64,000 nucleotides of DNA from assembly GCA_016714985.1 (NCBI GenBank), contig JADKBS010000023.1:1-64000 (forward strand), read 5' to 3'. Positions 33,981 through 43,554 of this stretch are shown here, one piece after another (position 1 is the first letter of the stretch; each line of letters starts with the position of its first letter). The notes beneath the pieces are model-generated. The model searched no databases. It saw nothing but the letters and a program-made list of their open reading frames with translations, and had not been told where the DNA came from. Source of the DNA: Saprospiraceae bacterium. Lineage in GTDB: Bacteria; Bacteroidota; Bacteroidia; Chitinophagales; Saprospiraceae. The position numbers and the translations under genes were made by a program.

Positions 33981-36398
33981 TTAATTCTTGGCAGCCACTT
34001 CAAAATCCACTTCCAACCTATTTCCTTTCTTATCCACCAGCACTAAGGTGTGCTTGCCAGCAGGCGGATTCAACTCGATTTCGTGAAAGGTCTTGGTTTG
34101 CCCTACAAAGCCATTGTCCAAGTGCCAGAAAACTTCTGTCTCAGGTAAACGATGGGCCATTTTGAACACTGTTCGCCCTGGGGCACCATCCAAGTCAACG
34201 GGGACATAGATTTTGGCATTTTTCCTTGGGTAAATCATTTGCATAGGGGGGGAAGCCTTGTCCTCCAAGACTTGGCAATCTTGCCGGAAAGCTGGCAGCG
34301 ACGAATAGCCAGGGTTCTTCATCTTGTAATAGTATTCTTCAACCGGGGGCAAAACAAACCATGCCTGGTTGACCATATTGAGTGGTGCTTCGCAATTGCT
34401 GTTGACCTGCCAGCGCCTCGATTTGTCAAGGTGGACAACCTGGTGAAAAGGGCAGGGTGGGGCGTTGACCCCTTTTGCGTTTGAATACACAGTGTCCTTT
34501 TCGCAGTAGTCCAAAGCAGGGAAGCCACTTCTCTCGCAGACGACCAATTTTTTCATGGCATCGTATGGAGGGTCGAACCAGCGGCTGGCGGGTAGCATAT
34601 TGAAGACGTCGAACAAGATGGGTGCTGCGGCATAGACACCGACTAGCCCTGGTCTTCCTTCCCCATCAGCGTTCCCTGCCCAGACGCCCACAACATATTT
34701 GGGGGATACGCCGATTGCCCATGCATCTCGGAACCCAAAACTGGTACCCGTTTTCCAAGCTATTGGACGGCTGGACTCGAATCGCTCCCAATCGCCCTGA
34801 GTCGTTGGGCGCTCCAGTTCTTCCATTGCATCGAAAGCATACCAAATGGCATCAGCGGATAGCAGGTGAGGCTCTCGCTGCAAGAAGGTTTCCGATTTTT
34901 CACCCTTCGCTTTGCCTGTCAACAAAAAATTGGGTTTTCGAAAATCATTCTTGCTGTATCGGCCATTATTGCCCGTGAAATTCCCCAAAGCTCGAGCCAT
35001 GCCAGCGTAGATGCCTACCAAGTCCCAAAGAGACCCTTCGGCACCTCCTAAAGCTAAGGTCAACCCATAATGCCTTGGTGGTCGATTTAGGGTGGACATG
35101 CCCAGTTTTTTCAGATTGAAATGAAATTTCTCAACTGAATACTCTTGCAGCATTCGGATAAAAGGCACATTTAAGGAACGTGAAAGTGCAAGGTCAGCTG
35201 GAATGACACCATCATAGGTCTCTAGGTAGTTTTCAGGCTTATAACTGCTGATTTGAGTCGGTATATCGGCGATAAGGCTTTTGGGGAGTATCTTTCCCTC
35301 ATTCAGCATCAAAGCGTAAAGGAACGGTTTTAGGATGCTACCTGTGCTCCGAGCAGCCCTTATGATGTCCACGTCTTCGCCATTTTCAGGGCCAGTGTTC
35401 GGGGCGTTTCCGATGTAGGCAACCACATCGCCTGTCTTCACTTCCTGTACCAAGATGGCGAGGTTGTGAATCTGATTGCTTTTCAGGTTCTGGCTTTTGC
35501 GCAGTGCCAATTCGTTGAGCCGGGCTTGAAGTGCCAGGTCAATTGTTGTGACCAATTTTGAAAACTTCTGGTCGCCTTTTTTATAGTTTTCAGCAAAAGC
35601 CCTGTCCAACAAATGTGGTGCAAGGCGAGGCAAGGGATGTGGTTTTTCTGGTAAAACTTCGTCAAGCGAAAGCTCGTAGGTGGTTTGGTCAATTACGCTA
35701 GCCTCCAAGAGCCGTTTCAAAAGCCTGTTTCGCTTTTGCAACAAGCTGTTCCTGTTTCTTCCGGGGTGAATTAGGCTTGGGCTGTTGGGAAGCACTGCCA
35801 AGGTTGCAGCCTCTCCCCATGATAAGGTTTCCGGCTTTTTGCCAAAATAGCGCCAAGCAGCTGCCTCTAATCCCACAACATTGCCCCCAAAAGGCGCATT
35901 GGAGGTGTAAAACGCCAATATTTCCTGCTTGGAGTATTTGATTTCAAGCCGAGTAGCAAGGATTACCTCCAACAGTTTTTCAAATACCGTTCTTGATTTG
36001 CCTTTTCTGGAGAGCCGGATAACTTGCATCGAAATCGTGCTGCCACCACTTACTACGCTGCGATTCTTGATGTTTTGTTGCATGGCCCGGCCAAATGCAA
36101 TTGGGTCGAAGCCGGGGTGGGAGAAAAAACGCCTATCCTCAAACTCGACAATGGCTTTTTGAAACTTATCAGGTACTTGGCTGGAATGCGGAAACCTCCA
36201 TTGGCCATCGGCTGCGATTCTTGCCCCTAACATGGAACCGTCCAATGCTTCAAGCACCATGCAAGTAGGGTCATTGAACAAGGAACTGGGCAAGCAAAAC
36301 CAGTAAAAAGTGAATGTGGCAGCCAATGCAACCCAGATTTTTTTCCGGTGCTTTTTGTAAAACGGAAGGAGGCTTCCTTTGAAGGAATTCAGTTTCAC
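33981..36398 (-). CDS. pbpC: Penicillin-binding protein 1C
   Basis: An 805-residue bifunctional peptidoglycan synthase. One membrane segment (IWVALAATFTFYWFCL) precedes the GT51 transglycosylase (about 70-240, with EDRRFFSHPGFDPIAFGRA and GGSTISMQVIRLSR), the transpeptidase (active Ser in STGSILKPFLYALML, SRSLNVPF, KTGTSFGFRDAW) and the PBP1C-type C-terminal domain (VDLDGAPGRTVFK, RLPETEVFWHLDNGF). It anchors at the inner membrane and acts in the periplasm. The alpha-2-macroglobulin gene that often accompanies it is not in the window. It follows pfkA by 35 bases on the same strand. Confidence 0.93.
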   Translation of the reverse strand: MKLNSFKGSLLPFYKKHRKKIWVALAATFTFYWFCLPSSLFNDPTCMVLEALDGSMLGARIAADGQWRFPHSSQVPDKFQKAIVEFEDRRFFSHPGFDPIAFGRAMQQNIKNRSVVSGGSTISMQVIRLSRKGKSRTVFEKLLEVILATRLEIKYSKQEILAFYTSNAPFGGNVVGLEAAAWRYFGKKPETLSWGEAATLAVLPNSPSLIHPGRNRNSLLQKRNRLLKRLLEASVIDQTTYELSLDEVLPEKPHPLPRLAPHLLDRAFAENYKKGDQKFSKLVTTIDLALQARLNELALRKSQNLKSNQIHNLAILVQEVKTGDVVAYIGNAPNTGPENGEDVDIIRAARSTGSILKPFLYALMLNEGKILPKSLIADIPTQISSYKPENYLETYDGVIPADLALSRSLNVPFIRMLQEYSVEKFHFNLKKLGMSTLNRPPRHYGLTLALGGAEGSLWDLVGIYAGMARALGNFTGNNGRYSKNDFRKPNFLLTGKAKGEKSETFLQREPHLLSADAIWYAFDAMEELERPTTQGDWERFESSRPIAWKTGTSFGFRDAWAIGVSPKYVVGVWAGNADGEGRPGLVGVYAAAPILFDVFNMLPASRWFDPPYDAMKKLVVCERSGFPALDYCEKDTVYSNAKGVNAPPCPFHQVVHLDKSRRWQVNSNCEAPLNMVNQAWFVLPPVEEYYYKMKNPGYSSLPAFRQDCQVLEDKASPPMQMIYPRKNAKIYVPVDLDGAPGRTVFKMAHRLPETEVFWHLDNGFVGQTKTFHEIELNPPAGKHTLVLVDKKGNRLEVDFEVAAKN

Positions 36399-36433
36399 AG
36401 GTCATTTATTTAGCTCATTTTCAAAGACTTGAA

Positions 36434-37528
36434 TTAGTCGCCAAATGAGATGCCAATTGCCCTAGCTGTGCGCACCAAGTAATGTTCCTTTGAAAGAAAA
36501 TTGTAAGCACTTACTGCCTCAGCTAAGCTCACATTGGATATTCCATTGTTTCGGTAGGTGACCATCTTCCCATACTCGCCATTTGCAATCATTTCAAATG
36601 CCTTCACGCCCATTGCAGTAGCCAGAATTCTATCAAAGGCAACTGGTGTTCCGCCCCGCTGCACATGACCGAGTATTGTTGTCCTTACTTGTGCAAGGCA
36701 GCCACTTTCCTCAATCTGTTGCTTCAAGTAATTGGCAATGCCGCCTAGTTTGATGTGCTCTTCTCCCACATCTTTCGATTTTTGGCCCACAATACTACCC
36801 TCAGCAGGTTTTGCACCTTCTGCAATGACGATGTTGACAAACCCCTCACCTTTTTTGTACCGTTTGTTGATTGTCTTGAGCACCTTGTTGATGTCGTAAG
36901 GGATTTCAGGAATCAAACAGATTTCGGCACCACCAGCAATGGAGGTGTGGAGGGCGATCCAGCCCGCATCACGGCCCATTACTTCCATGACCATGACCCG
37001 ATGGTGGCTGGCGGCTGTGGTCACCAATTTGTCTAGACTGTCCGTCGCAATCTGAACTGCAGTTGTGAAGCCAAAGGTGAGGTCGGTGGCTGAAAGGTCA
37101 TTGTCAATCGTTTTGGGCACACCAATAATATTAAGGCCACGCTCGAAAAGTGCTTGTGAAATTTTCTGGCTACCATCACCCCCAATATTCACAACTGCCT
37201 CAAAACCAAGATCTTGTATCCGTTTGGTCAGATTGTCAGTTATGTCAACAGATTTCCAGGTTCCGTCAGGTTGTTGGACAGGGTAGGCGAGTGGGTTGCC
37301 CTTGTTTGTGGTCTTAATGATGGTTCCACCAAGGACGTGTATTCCAGCTACTTTTTTTCGTGATAGCTTCACGATTTCAGTAGGTTCGCTCAGTACTCCT
37401 TTGAATGCTTCAATACTGCCATAAACCTCATATCCGCCATGTATTTTGGCAGATTTGACGATTGCACGAATGACTGCATTCAATCCTGGGCAGTCCCCAC
37501 CCCCTGTGGCTAAGAGTATTTTTTTCAT
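36434..37528 (-). CDS. pfkA: 6-phosphofructokinase (class III-like)
   Basis: A 364-residue PFK that phosphorylates fructose-6-phosphate. It starts MKKILLATGGGDCPGLNAVIR; it has GGDGSQKISQ and PKTIDNDLSATD. The first motif has Gly at the position that marks ATP use, while the second has Lys (PKTIDND) where ATP enzymes usually have Gly and PPi enzymes Lys. This mix is the class III pattern, so the phosphoryl donor is not certain. Length is normal. It is upstream of pbpC on the same strand. Confidence 0.9.
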   Translation of the reverse strand: MKKILLATGGGDCPGLNAVIRAIVKSAKIHGGYEVYGSIEAFKGVLSEPTEIVKLSRKKVAGIHVLGGTIIKTTNKGNPLAYPVQQPDGTWKSVDITDNLTKRIQDLGFEAVVNIGGDGSQKISQALFERGLNIIGVPKTIDNDLSATDLTFGFTTAVQIATDSLDKLVTTAASHHRVMVMEVMGRDAGWIALHTSIAGGAEICLIPEIPYDINKVLKTINKRYKKGEGFVNIVIAEGAKPAEGSIVGQKSKDVGEEHIKLGGIANYLKQQIEESGCLAQVRTTILGHVQRGGTPVAFDRILATAMGVKAFEMIANGEYGKMVTYRNNGISNVSLAEAVSAYNFLSKEHYLVRTARAIGISFGD

Positions 37529-37607
37529 AAAATTGTAACAGGTTCAAATTTGGCTGCCAAGCTATGAAAACTTTGCTTTGTTGGACAAGGGATAAGGCAT
37601 GGGATGG

Positions 37608-37636
37608 TTGGATATTCCATGAAGTATCTATGTTTG
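37608..37636 (+). promoter_or_regulatory. Promoter upstream of coaD
   Basis: TTG (37608-37610), 18 bases, TATGTTTG (37629-37636). It fits the Bacteroidota consensus and lies 41 bases before the coaD start. It is in the gap between divergent pfkA and coaD. Confidence 0.6.
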
Positions 37637-37676
37637 TACCCTGAAGCAGCCAAAAGCTGTCTTGAATACTTCTCAC

Positions 37677-38135
37677 ATGAAAATTGCAGTCTTTCCAGGG
37701 TCGTTTGACCCCATTACAGTTGGTCATGTCAGTTTGGTCAAACGGGCAATGCCCCTTTTCGATAAAATCATCGTGGCTGTCGGTGTCAATTCCCAAAAGC
37801 AAAATCTATTCACGTTGGAACAAAGATTGGAATGGCTGAAAGCTGTTTTTGCAGGTGATACCAAAGTTGAGATTGATTTCTTCGAGGGTTTGACTGCTCA
37901 TTATTGCAATAAAATTGGGGCAAACTACCTGCTTAGGGGGCTGAGGAATGCCTCTGATTTTGATTATGAAAAAACCATTTCACAGCTAAATCATATTGTA
38001 GGACACGAACTGGAAACGGTGTTCTTAATCAGCCTCCCAGAATTTTCTCATATTAGTTCAACCATTGTGAGGGAGTTGATAAAAGGCAATGGGAACGTTA
38101 AGCCATTTGTCCCGAAACAAGTAAATATCAAGTAG
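37677..38135 (+). CDS. coaD: Phosphopantetheine adenylyltransferase CoaD
   Basis: A 152-residue enzyme for the fourth step of coenzyme A synthesis. It has FPGSFDPITVGHVSLVKRA with the GxFDPxxxGH nucleotidyl-transfer motif, NYLLRGLRNASDFDYE, and ISSTIVRELI near the end. The MKIAVFPGSFDP start (37677) is the family standard; an upstream in-frame ATG is 15 bases away. A HAD gene follows by 2 bases and is probably cotranscribed. Confidence 0.96.
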   Translation: MKIAVFPGSFDPITVGHVSLVKRAMPLFDKIIVAVGVNSQKQNLFTLEQRLEWLKAVFAGDTKVEIDFFEGLTAHYCNKIGANYLLRGLRNASDFDYEKTISQLNHIVGHELETVFLISLPEFSHISSTIVRELIKGNGNVKPFVPKQVNIK

Positions 38136-38137
38136 TT

Positions 38138-38824
38138 ATGCGATATTCTTGGATTCTTTTCGATGCAGATGATACCCTGTTCGACTTCAAGCGTAGTGCC
38201 CGTTATGCCCTCGGCCAAACCTTGGTGGACTTCCACATAACGCCTACCGAAGCACATTTTCAAGTTTACGAAGGAATCAACCACGAAGCATGGCTGGCAT
38301 TTGAAAGGCAAGAAATAACTGCGACGGACCTACGGAGGGTTAGGTTTGAACGCTTTATGGATGCGATTGGAGAATATCGGGAGCCTGTCGAAATGAATGC
38401 CCATTACCTTCAATTGCTTTCACAAACCCGTTTTATGCTCAATGGGGCAGTAGAACTGGTTGCCACTTTGAAAAGCAAGCACTACAAAATGGGTTTGATC
38501 ACAAACGGGTTGCATGAGGTACAACGGCCTCGAATCAGCTTTGCAGAAATGGATAAATACTTCGATGTGATTGTGGTTTCTGATGAAATTGGTGTCTCGA
38601 AACCGCATAAAGGTTTCTTTGAGCATAGTTTTGAACAGATGGGCTATCCTGAAAAATCGGAGGTCATTGTCGTGGGGGATAGCTTGAATTCTGACATCAA
38701 AGGGGGGATCAATTACGGCGTGGACACCTGCTGGTACAACCCCAAAGGCACGTCAAATTTGACAGAACATCAGCCCACTTTTCAAATCCAGCGATTGGAA
38801 GAACTTTACACCATTGTTCTTTAG
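38138..38824 (+). CDS. HAD family phosphatase, YjjG-like
   Basis: A 228-residue haloacid dehalogenase-like hydrolase. It has the nucleophile block LFDADDTLFDFKRSA, motif II in LITNGLHEVQ, the Lys of SKPHKGFFE and the DSLNSDIKGGINYG acid pair. This matches noncanonical pyrimidine nucleotidase YjjG and its relatives, which clear mutagenic nucleotides. It follows coaD with a 2-base gap. The exact substrate is not certain. Confidence 0.9.
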   Translation: MRYSWILFDADDTLFDFKRSARYALGQTLVDFHITPTEAHFQVYEGINHEAWLAFERQEITATDLRRVRFERFMDAIGEYREPVEMNAHYLQLLSQTRFMLNGAVELVATLKSKHYKMGLITNGLHEVQRPRISFAEMDKYFDVIVVSDEIGVSKPHKGFFEHSFEQMGYPEKSEVIVVGDSLNSDIKGGINYGVDTCWYNPKGTSNLTEHQPTFQIQRLEELYTIVL

Positions 38825-39092
38825 CAACCAAAGGCGTGTGGTTATCCGACAAAATTGTACAAAGCATCATTACTTCCCGACAATTTGACACGCCATTTTG
38901 AGCCAAATTTGCCTAAAAAATGACAGTCCGTCACGAATTTTCCAATGGCACGAAAGGTGATAAGTGCGATTGGCAACAGGAAATTCCGTTTCGTGCCTGC
39001 CATTTTGTGAAGACGGTTGCTTTAACTGTCTCGCAATTCAACTCCAAAGAAGCAAGCTATCAAAAAATTCAACCATCAAAAAGTAGATTACT

Positions 39093-39368
39093 ATGAAGTT
39101 CAAGCCTATTAATGACAGGGTGGTGGTAAAGCCAGCACCTGCAGAAGAAAAGACGAAAGGGGGCATCATCATCCCTGACACCGCTAAGGAAAAGCCACAA
39201 CGCGGTGAAGTCGTGGCAACCGGCCCCGGCAAAGACGACAAAAAAATGACCGTTAAGAAAGGTGACATCGTACTCTATGGAAAGTACGCTGGCCAGGAAA
39301 TGAACTACGATGGCGTTGACTACCTCATCATGCGGGAGGACGACATTCTCGTCGTTTTGGACAAGTAA
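39093..39368 (+). CDS. groES: Co-chaperonin GroES
   Basis: A 91-residue GroES that caps GroEL during protein folding. MKFKPINDRVVVKPAPAEE, the mobile loop (KTKGGIIIPDTAKEKPQRG) and MREDDILVVL are all in place. It is upstream of groEL by 120 bases on the same strand, the standard operon. A 268-base gap precedes it; no CIRCE-type inverted repeat is visible. Confidence 0.97.
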   Translation: MKFKPINDRVVVKPAPAEEKTKGGIIIPDTAKEKPQRGEVVATGPGKDDKKMTVKKGDIVLYGKYAGQEMNYDGVDYLIMREDDILVVLDK

Positions 39369-39488
39369 GAAGGACAAAGTAGAAATGTGATTTCTGCTGT
39401 TTCGTCTTTTTTGATTTGACTTCAAAAAATTTGTGTTGCCTTCATCCGCAACAAATTAACAATTCAACATTCAAACAATTCAACCAAT

Positions 39489-40910
39489 ATGGCAAAAGAA
39501 ATTTCTTTCGATAGGGATGCCCGTGAGAAACTAAAAACGGGGTTGACGCTTTGGCAAATGCCGTGAAAGTAACCCTCGGCCCACGTGGTCGCAACGTAGT
39601 CATCCAGAAGAGCTTTGGTGCTCCGCAAGTGACAAAAGACGGCGTGACCGTTGCAAAGGAAATCAAAAAGCAGTCAGAGAAAGCATCGGCGAAGATTTTA
39701 AAAAAATCCAGCAAGTAGCTGCGATTTCTGCCAACAACGACGACGAAATCGGAACACTTATCGCAGATGCCATGAAGCGGGTCAGCAAGGATGGCGTCAT
39801 CACGGTGGAAGAAGCAAAAGGTACTGACACATACGTGGAAGAAGTGCTCGGTATGCAGTTCGACCGTGGCTATTTGTCGCCTTACTTCGTGACCAACACG
39901 GAGAACATGACGACGGAATACGAAAACCCGTATATCCTCATTTACGACAAAAAAATCAGCAACCTGCAAGAAATGCTGCCGATTTTGGAGAAGGCGGCTG
40001 GTTCTGGCCGTCCGTTACTCATCATCTCTGAAGACGTGGAGAGCCAAGCGCTTGGCGTACTTGTGGTGAATCGCCTCCGTGCTGGCTTGAAAGTGGTTGC
40101 AGTCAAAGCCCCCGGCTTTGGTGATCGCCGCAAGGCTATGTTGGAGGACATCGCCATCCTGACAGGTGGACAGGTGATTTCCGAAGAAAAAGGCTTCACG
40201 CTTGAAAAAGCTACGGTTGGTGACCTCGGCACCTGTGAGAAAATCACGGTGGACAAGGACAATACCACCATCGTGAACGGCAAAGGCAAAAAGAAGGACA
40301 TTGACGCACGAGTTGGCATGATCAAGGCTCAAATCGAGACCACTACTTCCGACTACGACAAAGAGAAGCTCCAGGAGCGTCTTGCCAAACTGGCAGGTGG
40401 CGTGGCTGTCCTAAACGTCGGCGCACCTACCGAGGTGGAAATGAAGGAGAAAAAAGACCGGGTGGACGACGCCCTCCATGCAACTCGTGCTGCCATTCAG
40501 GAAGGCATCGTGGCAGGTGGCGGTGTGGCACTGGTACGTGCCATCAAAACGTTGGAAGGGCTGAAGGGCAAAAACGACGACGAGACCATCGGTATCGCCA
40601 TCGTTCGCAAGTCGTTGGAAGCTCCCGTGCGTGTCATCGCTGAAAACGCTGGCCAAGAAGGCGTGGTCTTTTTCAAAAAGTGGCTGAAAGCAAAGGTGCC
40701 ATCGGCTACAACGCCCGCACCGATGTGTACGAGGACTTGAAGAAAGCCGGCGTCATTGACCCAACGAAGGTGACCCGTGTTGCCCTCGAAAACGCCGCTT
40801 CCATCGCTGGTATGGTGCTTATGACCGAGTGTGTTATCAGCGACAAGCCTGAGAAAGATGCTGGCCACAGCCACATGCCTCCGGGCGGCGGCATGGGTGG
40901 TATGATGTAA
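39489..40910 (+). pseudogene. groEL: Chaperonin GroEL, damaged sequence
   Basis: GroEL folds proteins inside its double-ring chamber. Only parts are intact. The start MAKEISFDRDAREKLK breaks at an A5 run (39533-39537); restoring one A gives the expected NGVDALANAVKV. VTVAKEI is then joined almost directly to KAVRESIGEDFKKIQQVAA, so about 60 codons are missing at roughly 39663-39669, including the essential GDGTTT motif. The middle (ISANNDDEIG ... GFGDRRKAML ... VAVLNVGAPTEVEMKEKK) is normal. A second A5 run (40675-40679) breaks the frame again; restoring one A gives the natural AESKGAIGYNARTDVYED and the GGMGGMM tail. Most likely an assembly problem. Confidence 0.9.
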
Positions 40911-41032
40911 AAAATTGACAGTTTGACAGGTCTTGTCCCGATTTTTCGGTTTGGCAGTTAGCAGTCAGCGTTAAGCAACTTAGCTAAAGCCTGATAATCG
41001 TCAAGCTAATTCAAGATAAGATTTTTCGGAAA

Positions 41033-41067
41033 GAGCCCCCACTTGCCATTGCAGGTGGGGCTTTTTT
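41033..41067 (+). terminator. Terminator of groES-groEL
   Basis: GAGCCCCCACTTGC and GCAGGTGGGGCTTTTTT pair with one bulge and a 4-base loop and end in six Ts, about 120 bases after the groEL stop. Confidence 0.85.
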
Positions 41068-41095
41068 CTTTTTCATGTTCGCTAAATAATGCGGA

Positions 41096-41353
41096 ATGCA
41101 AAGTTTACAAGAGCGAGTGGACCTTTTGAAACAGGATTTTGTTGCAGGCGAAAAAGATGAGGCTGTGTTCCAGCAAGCCTATTCCAACACCTTGAAATTT
41201 GTACAACTGGTATATACCGAAGAGTCGGCACAGTTCATCGGAATCAGGGACGCCATCAACGACTACAGTTCCGGGGGGAACAAAGCCGAGTCACGGCTTG
41301 CGCTAAAAGACAATTGTTACGGGGTGTTGAATATTTTGACATTCTCAAAGTAA
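41096..41353 (+). CDS. Hypothetical protein
   Basis: An 85-residue protein with no family I can name. It starts MQSLQERVDLLKQDFVAGEK and is mainly helical, with many acidic and Gln residues; there is no signal peptide or membrane segment. It has its own short gap from groEL (with the terminator before it) and a terminator 19 bases after the stop, so it looks like a real single gene. The composition is like its neighbours. Confidence 0.55.
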   Translation: MQSLQERVDLLKQDFVAGEKDEAVFQQAYSNTLKFVQLVYTEESAQFIGIRDAINDYSSGGNKAESRLALKDNCYGVLNILTFSK

Positions 41354-41371
41354 CTACTTGCAAGCCATGAA

Positions 41372-41408
41372 AAAATGCCCTGACACGTAAATGTGTTCAG
41401 GGCATTTT
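41372..41408 (+). terminator. Terminator of the 85-residue gene
   Basis: AAAATGCCCTGACAC and GTGTTCAGGGCATTTT pair with one bulge; TTTT followed by GATTTTT closes it. Confidence 0.85.
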
Positions 41409-41436
41409 GATTTTTACAAAACCCTTTTTCCCTTTC

Positions 41437-41466
41437 TTTGTTAACTCACCTTATTCGCTATCTTTG
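41437..41466 (+). promoter_or_regulatory. Consensus promoter of the HMG-CoA synthase gene
   Basis: TTTG (41437-41440), 18 bases, TATCTTTG (41459-41466): a full consensus match, about 110 bases before the start codon. The 100-base leader is free of obvious hairpins. Confidence 0.75.
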
Positions 41467-41575
41467 TGCCCTTGCCTGATTAATAGAACCGGAAAATGCC
41501 GGTTTTGAACCAAATTAGTTTTCCCTTGTAATAGCGTTGCCTGATTTTTTCACAAACAATTATCATTTTACAAAA

Positions 41576-42913
41576 ATGGCAAAACGACACTTGCCCGTCG
41601 GCATAGACGACATGGCAGCTTATGTTCCTTCCCTATACCTCGATATCCGTGATTTGGCAGAGGCCCGTAGTATTCAGTATGAAAAACTGGCGAGTGGCCT
41701 TGGGCTGCTAAAAATGGCATTTCCTGATGTTCATGAAGACGCCGCCACGATGGCCGCAGAGGCAATTAGTGAATTGATGGAGAAAAATGGGCTTCGGCCT
41801 GAGCAAATTGGTCGGGTCTATCTCGGTACCGAAAGTGCATTGGATGGTGCAAAACCCACCGCCACCTACGCCGTGGAAATGGTTCAGCAGCGCCTCGGTG
41901 GCAGCTTTCGGCACTGCGATGTGGTGGACATGACCTTTGCCTGCATCGCAGCTACGGATGCACTCCAGAACTGCCTGGACTGGGTAGCTGGCGACAGGGA
42001 GCGAGTGGCGATTGTGGTGGCATCCGATTTTGCGAAGTACGAAAGCGACTCCACAGGCGAGTACACACAAGGCGCAGGCGCAGTGGCGGTTTTGGTGAAA
42101 TGGTATCCCAGGCTATTGGTCATCCCTCGCCAATTTGGTGTGGCGATGGACAGCGTACATGACTTCTACAAGCCCCGTCGTAAGGAATTCACGGAAACGC
42201 CAATCTTCGATGGGCCTTTCTCCAACCAATGCTATCAAGATAGGATGACCGAAGCATTGGCTCATTTTAGGGAAGTTGCTGGTGCTATTGAAGATGCCTT
42301 GAGCGACCGCTGGGAGCGCATGGCCTTCCACCTGCCATATTCGTTTCATGCCAAGCGCATCTATTTGGAAGTGTATGCGAAAGAAATGATGGCAAAGGGT
42401 GTCTGGGATGTAGCACCAGATGCCAAAATTGTTTCGCAATCCCCTGAATATAAGGCATTTGTGGAACGTAAACTCGAAAAGGCGCAGCGAGCGAGCAGCC
42501 TCATCGGAAACCTTTATACGGGTTCAGTCTTCATGGCATTGATGAGCACTTTGGATGCTGATGCAAGGGAAGGCAACAAGTTGACAGGTAAGCGAATTGG
42601 ACTAATCGCTTATGGCAGCGGCTCCAAGTCCAAGGTTTTTGAGGGAATTGTTCAAAAAGGGTGGGCTGAGGTTGCCAACAAGTTCCAGCTGATGGAATCA
42701 TTGGAGAACCGCAAGGCCATTGATTACTCGACCTATGAACAACTTCACCATCATCTTAGACAGCACTCGGTTTTCCCTCAAGAGGGGCGGTTTGCGCTGC
42801 AATCTATCGGCATTGAAGGTACTGTACTTGGTGCAAGGTACTATGGAAGGTTTCATTTGAATGGCAGGGCTGTTGTGAAACGGCCTGCAGAAAAGCTTGA
42901 AGCTGTATCGTAA
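41576..42913 (+). CDS. Hydroxymethylglutaryl-CoA synthase
   Basis: A 445-residue thiolase-fold enzyme of the mevalonate route, joining acetyl-CoA and acetoacetyl-CoA. It starts MAKRHLPVGIDDMAAYVPSL; catalytic Cys lies in VVDMTFACIAATDALQN, and the HED acid in MAFPDVHEDAATM. It ends in KPAEKLEAVS-like sequence. In-frame codons upstream of 41576 are unlikely to be translated. It is followed 3 bases on by WbqC on the same strand. HMG-CoA lyase lies far away at 62592. Confidence 0.93.
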   Translation: MAKRHLPVGIDDMAAYVPSLYLDIRDLAEARSIQYEKLASGLGLLKMAFPDVHEDAATMAAEAISELMEKNGLRPEQIGRVYLGTESALDGAKPTATYAVEMVQQRLGGSFRHCDVVDMTFACIAATDALQNCLDWVAGDRERVAIVVASDFAKYESDSTGEYTQGAGAVAVLVKWYPRLLVIPRQFGVAMDSVHDFYKPRRKEFTETPIFDGPFSNQCYQDRMTEALAHFREVAGAIEDALSDRWERMAFHLPYSFHAKRIYLEVYAKEMMAKGVWDVAPDAKIVSQSPEYKAFVERKLEKAQRASSLIGNLYTGSVFMALMSTLDADAREGNKLTGKRIGLIAYGSGSKSKVFEGIVQKGWAEVANKFQLMESLENRKAIDYSTYEQLHHHLRQHSVFPQEGRFALQSIGIEGTVLGARYYGRFHLNGRAVVKRPAEKLEAVS

Positions 42914-42916
42914 GTA

Positions 42917-43537
42917 GTGGAAAGTCATTCAACACCTACCAATCCAGTCATTCTTTCATTGGGCTATTTGCCACCAATGGACTGGTTCGTTGTGTTTGCA
43001 CATAACGAGGTGATTATTGAACAGCATGAGCATTTTTCTAAAGGAAGTTTTAGGAACCGATGCCAAATCATCGCTGCTGATGGGCCTCAAAGGCTTACCA
43101 TTCCATTGAGGAAGGGCAAAAATGAACAACAGCCCATTAAAGATGTGAAGATTGCTTACGACGAACCTTGGCAGGTGAGGCATTGGAGGTCTATTTGCAC
43201 GGCTTATGGGAATTCACCGTTTTTAGAGCATTTTACGGATAAGTTTCGGCCATTTTACTTAGAAAAGCGATTTGATTTCCTTTGGGATTGGAACATGGAA
43301 ATGTTGGTGCTGACCTTGAGGCTGCTTAAACTTGAAAAGCCTTGGTCCTTGACAGCCTATTATGAAAACAACCCAACCAATGCCATTGACCTACTGCAAA
43401 TGCTTGATGTAAAACAGGCTAAAAATCATGATAACCAGCCATTTAAGTATCCCCAAATCTTTGAAGACAGGCTTGGCTTTCTTCCAAATCCCAGTATCCT
43501 TGATTTGTTGTTTTGTGTTGGAAAACTGAGCAAATAA
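42917..43537 (+). CDS. WbqC family protein
   Basis: A 206-residue protein with the WbqC pattern: ILSLGYLPPMDWFVVFAHN, then FRNRCQIIAADGPQRLTIPL near residue 55, and the HWRSICTAYGNSPFLEH motif in the middle. WbqC proteins sit in surface sugar gene clusters and are often near aminotransferases, but their reaction is not well known. The start is a GTG at 42917, 3 bases past the HMG-CoA synthase stop, so the two are cotranscribed. Confidence 0.85.
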   Translation: MESHSTPTNPVILSLGYLPPMDWFVVFAHNEVIIEQHEHFSKGSFRNRCQIIAADGPQRLTIPLRKGKNEQQPIKDVKIAYDEPWQVRHWRSICTAYGNSPFLEHFTDKFRPFYLEKRFDFLWDWNMEMLVLTLRLLKLEKPWSLTAYYENNPTNAIDLLQMLDVKQAKNHDNQPFKYPQIFEDRLGFLPNPSILDLLFCVGKLSK

Positions 43538-43554
43538 GGTCGCCATTGATACCC

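Noticed and set aside
37662..37676. A start for coaD five codons upstream of MKIAVFPGSFDP
   Set aside because: The added codons precede the conserved first strand and have no family support.
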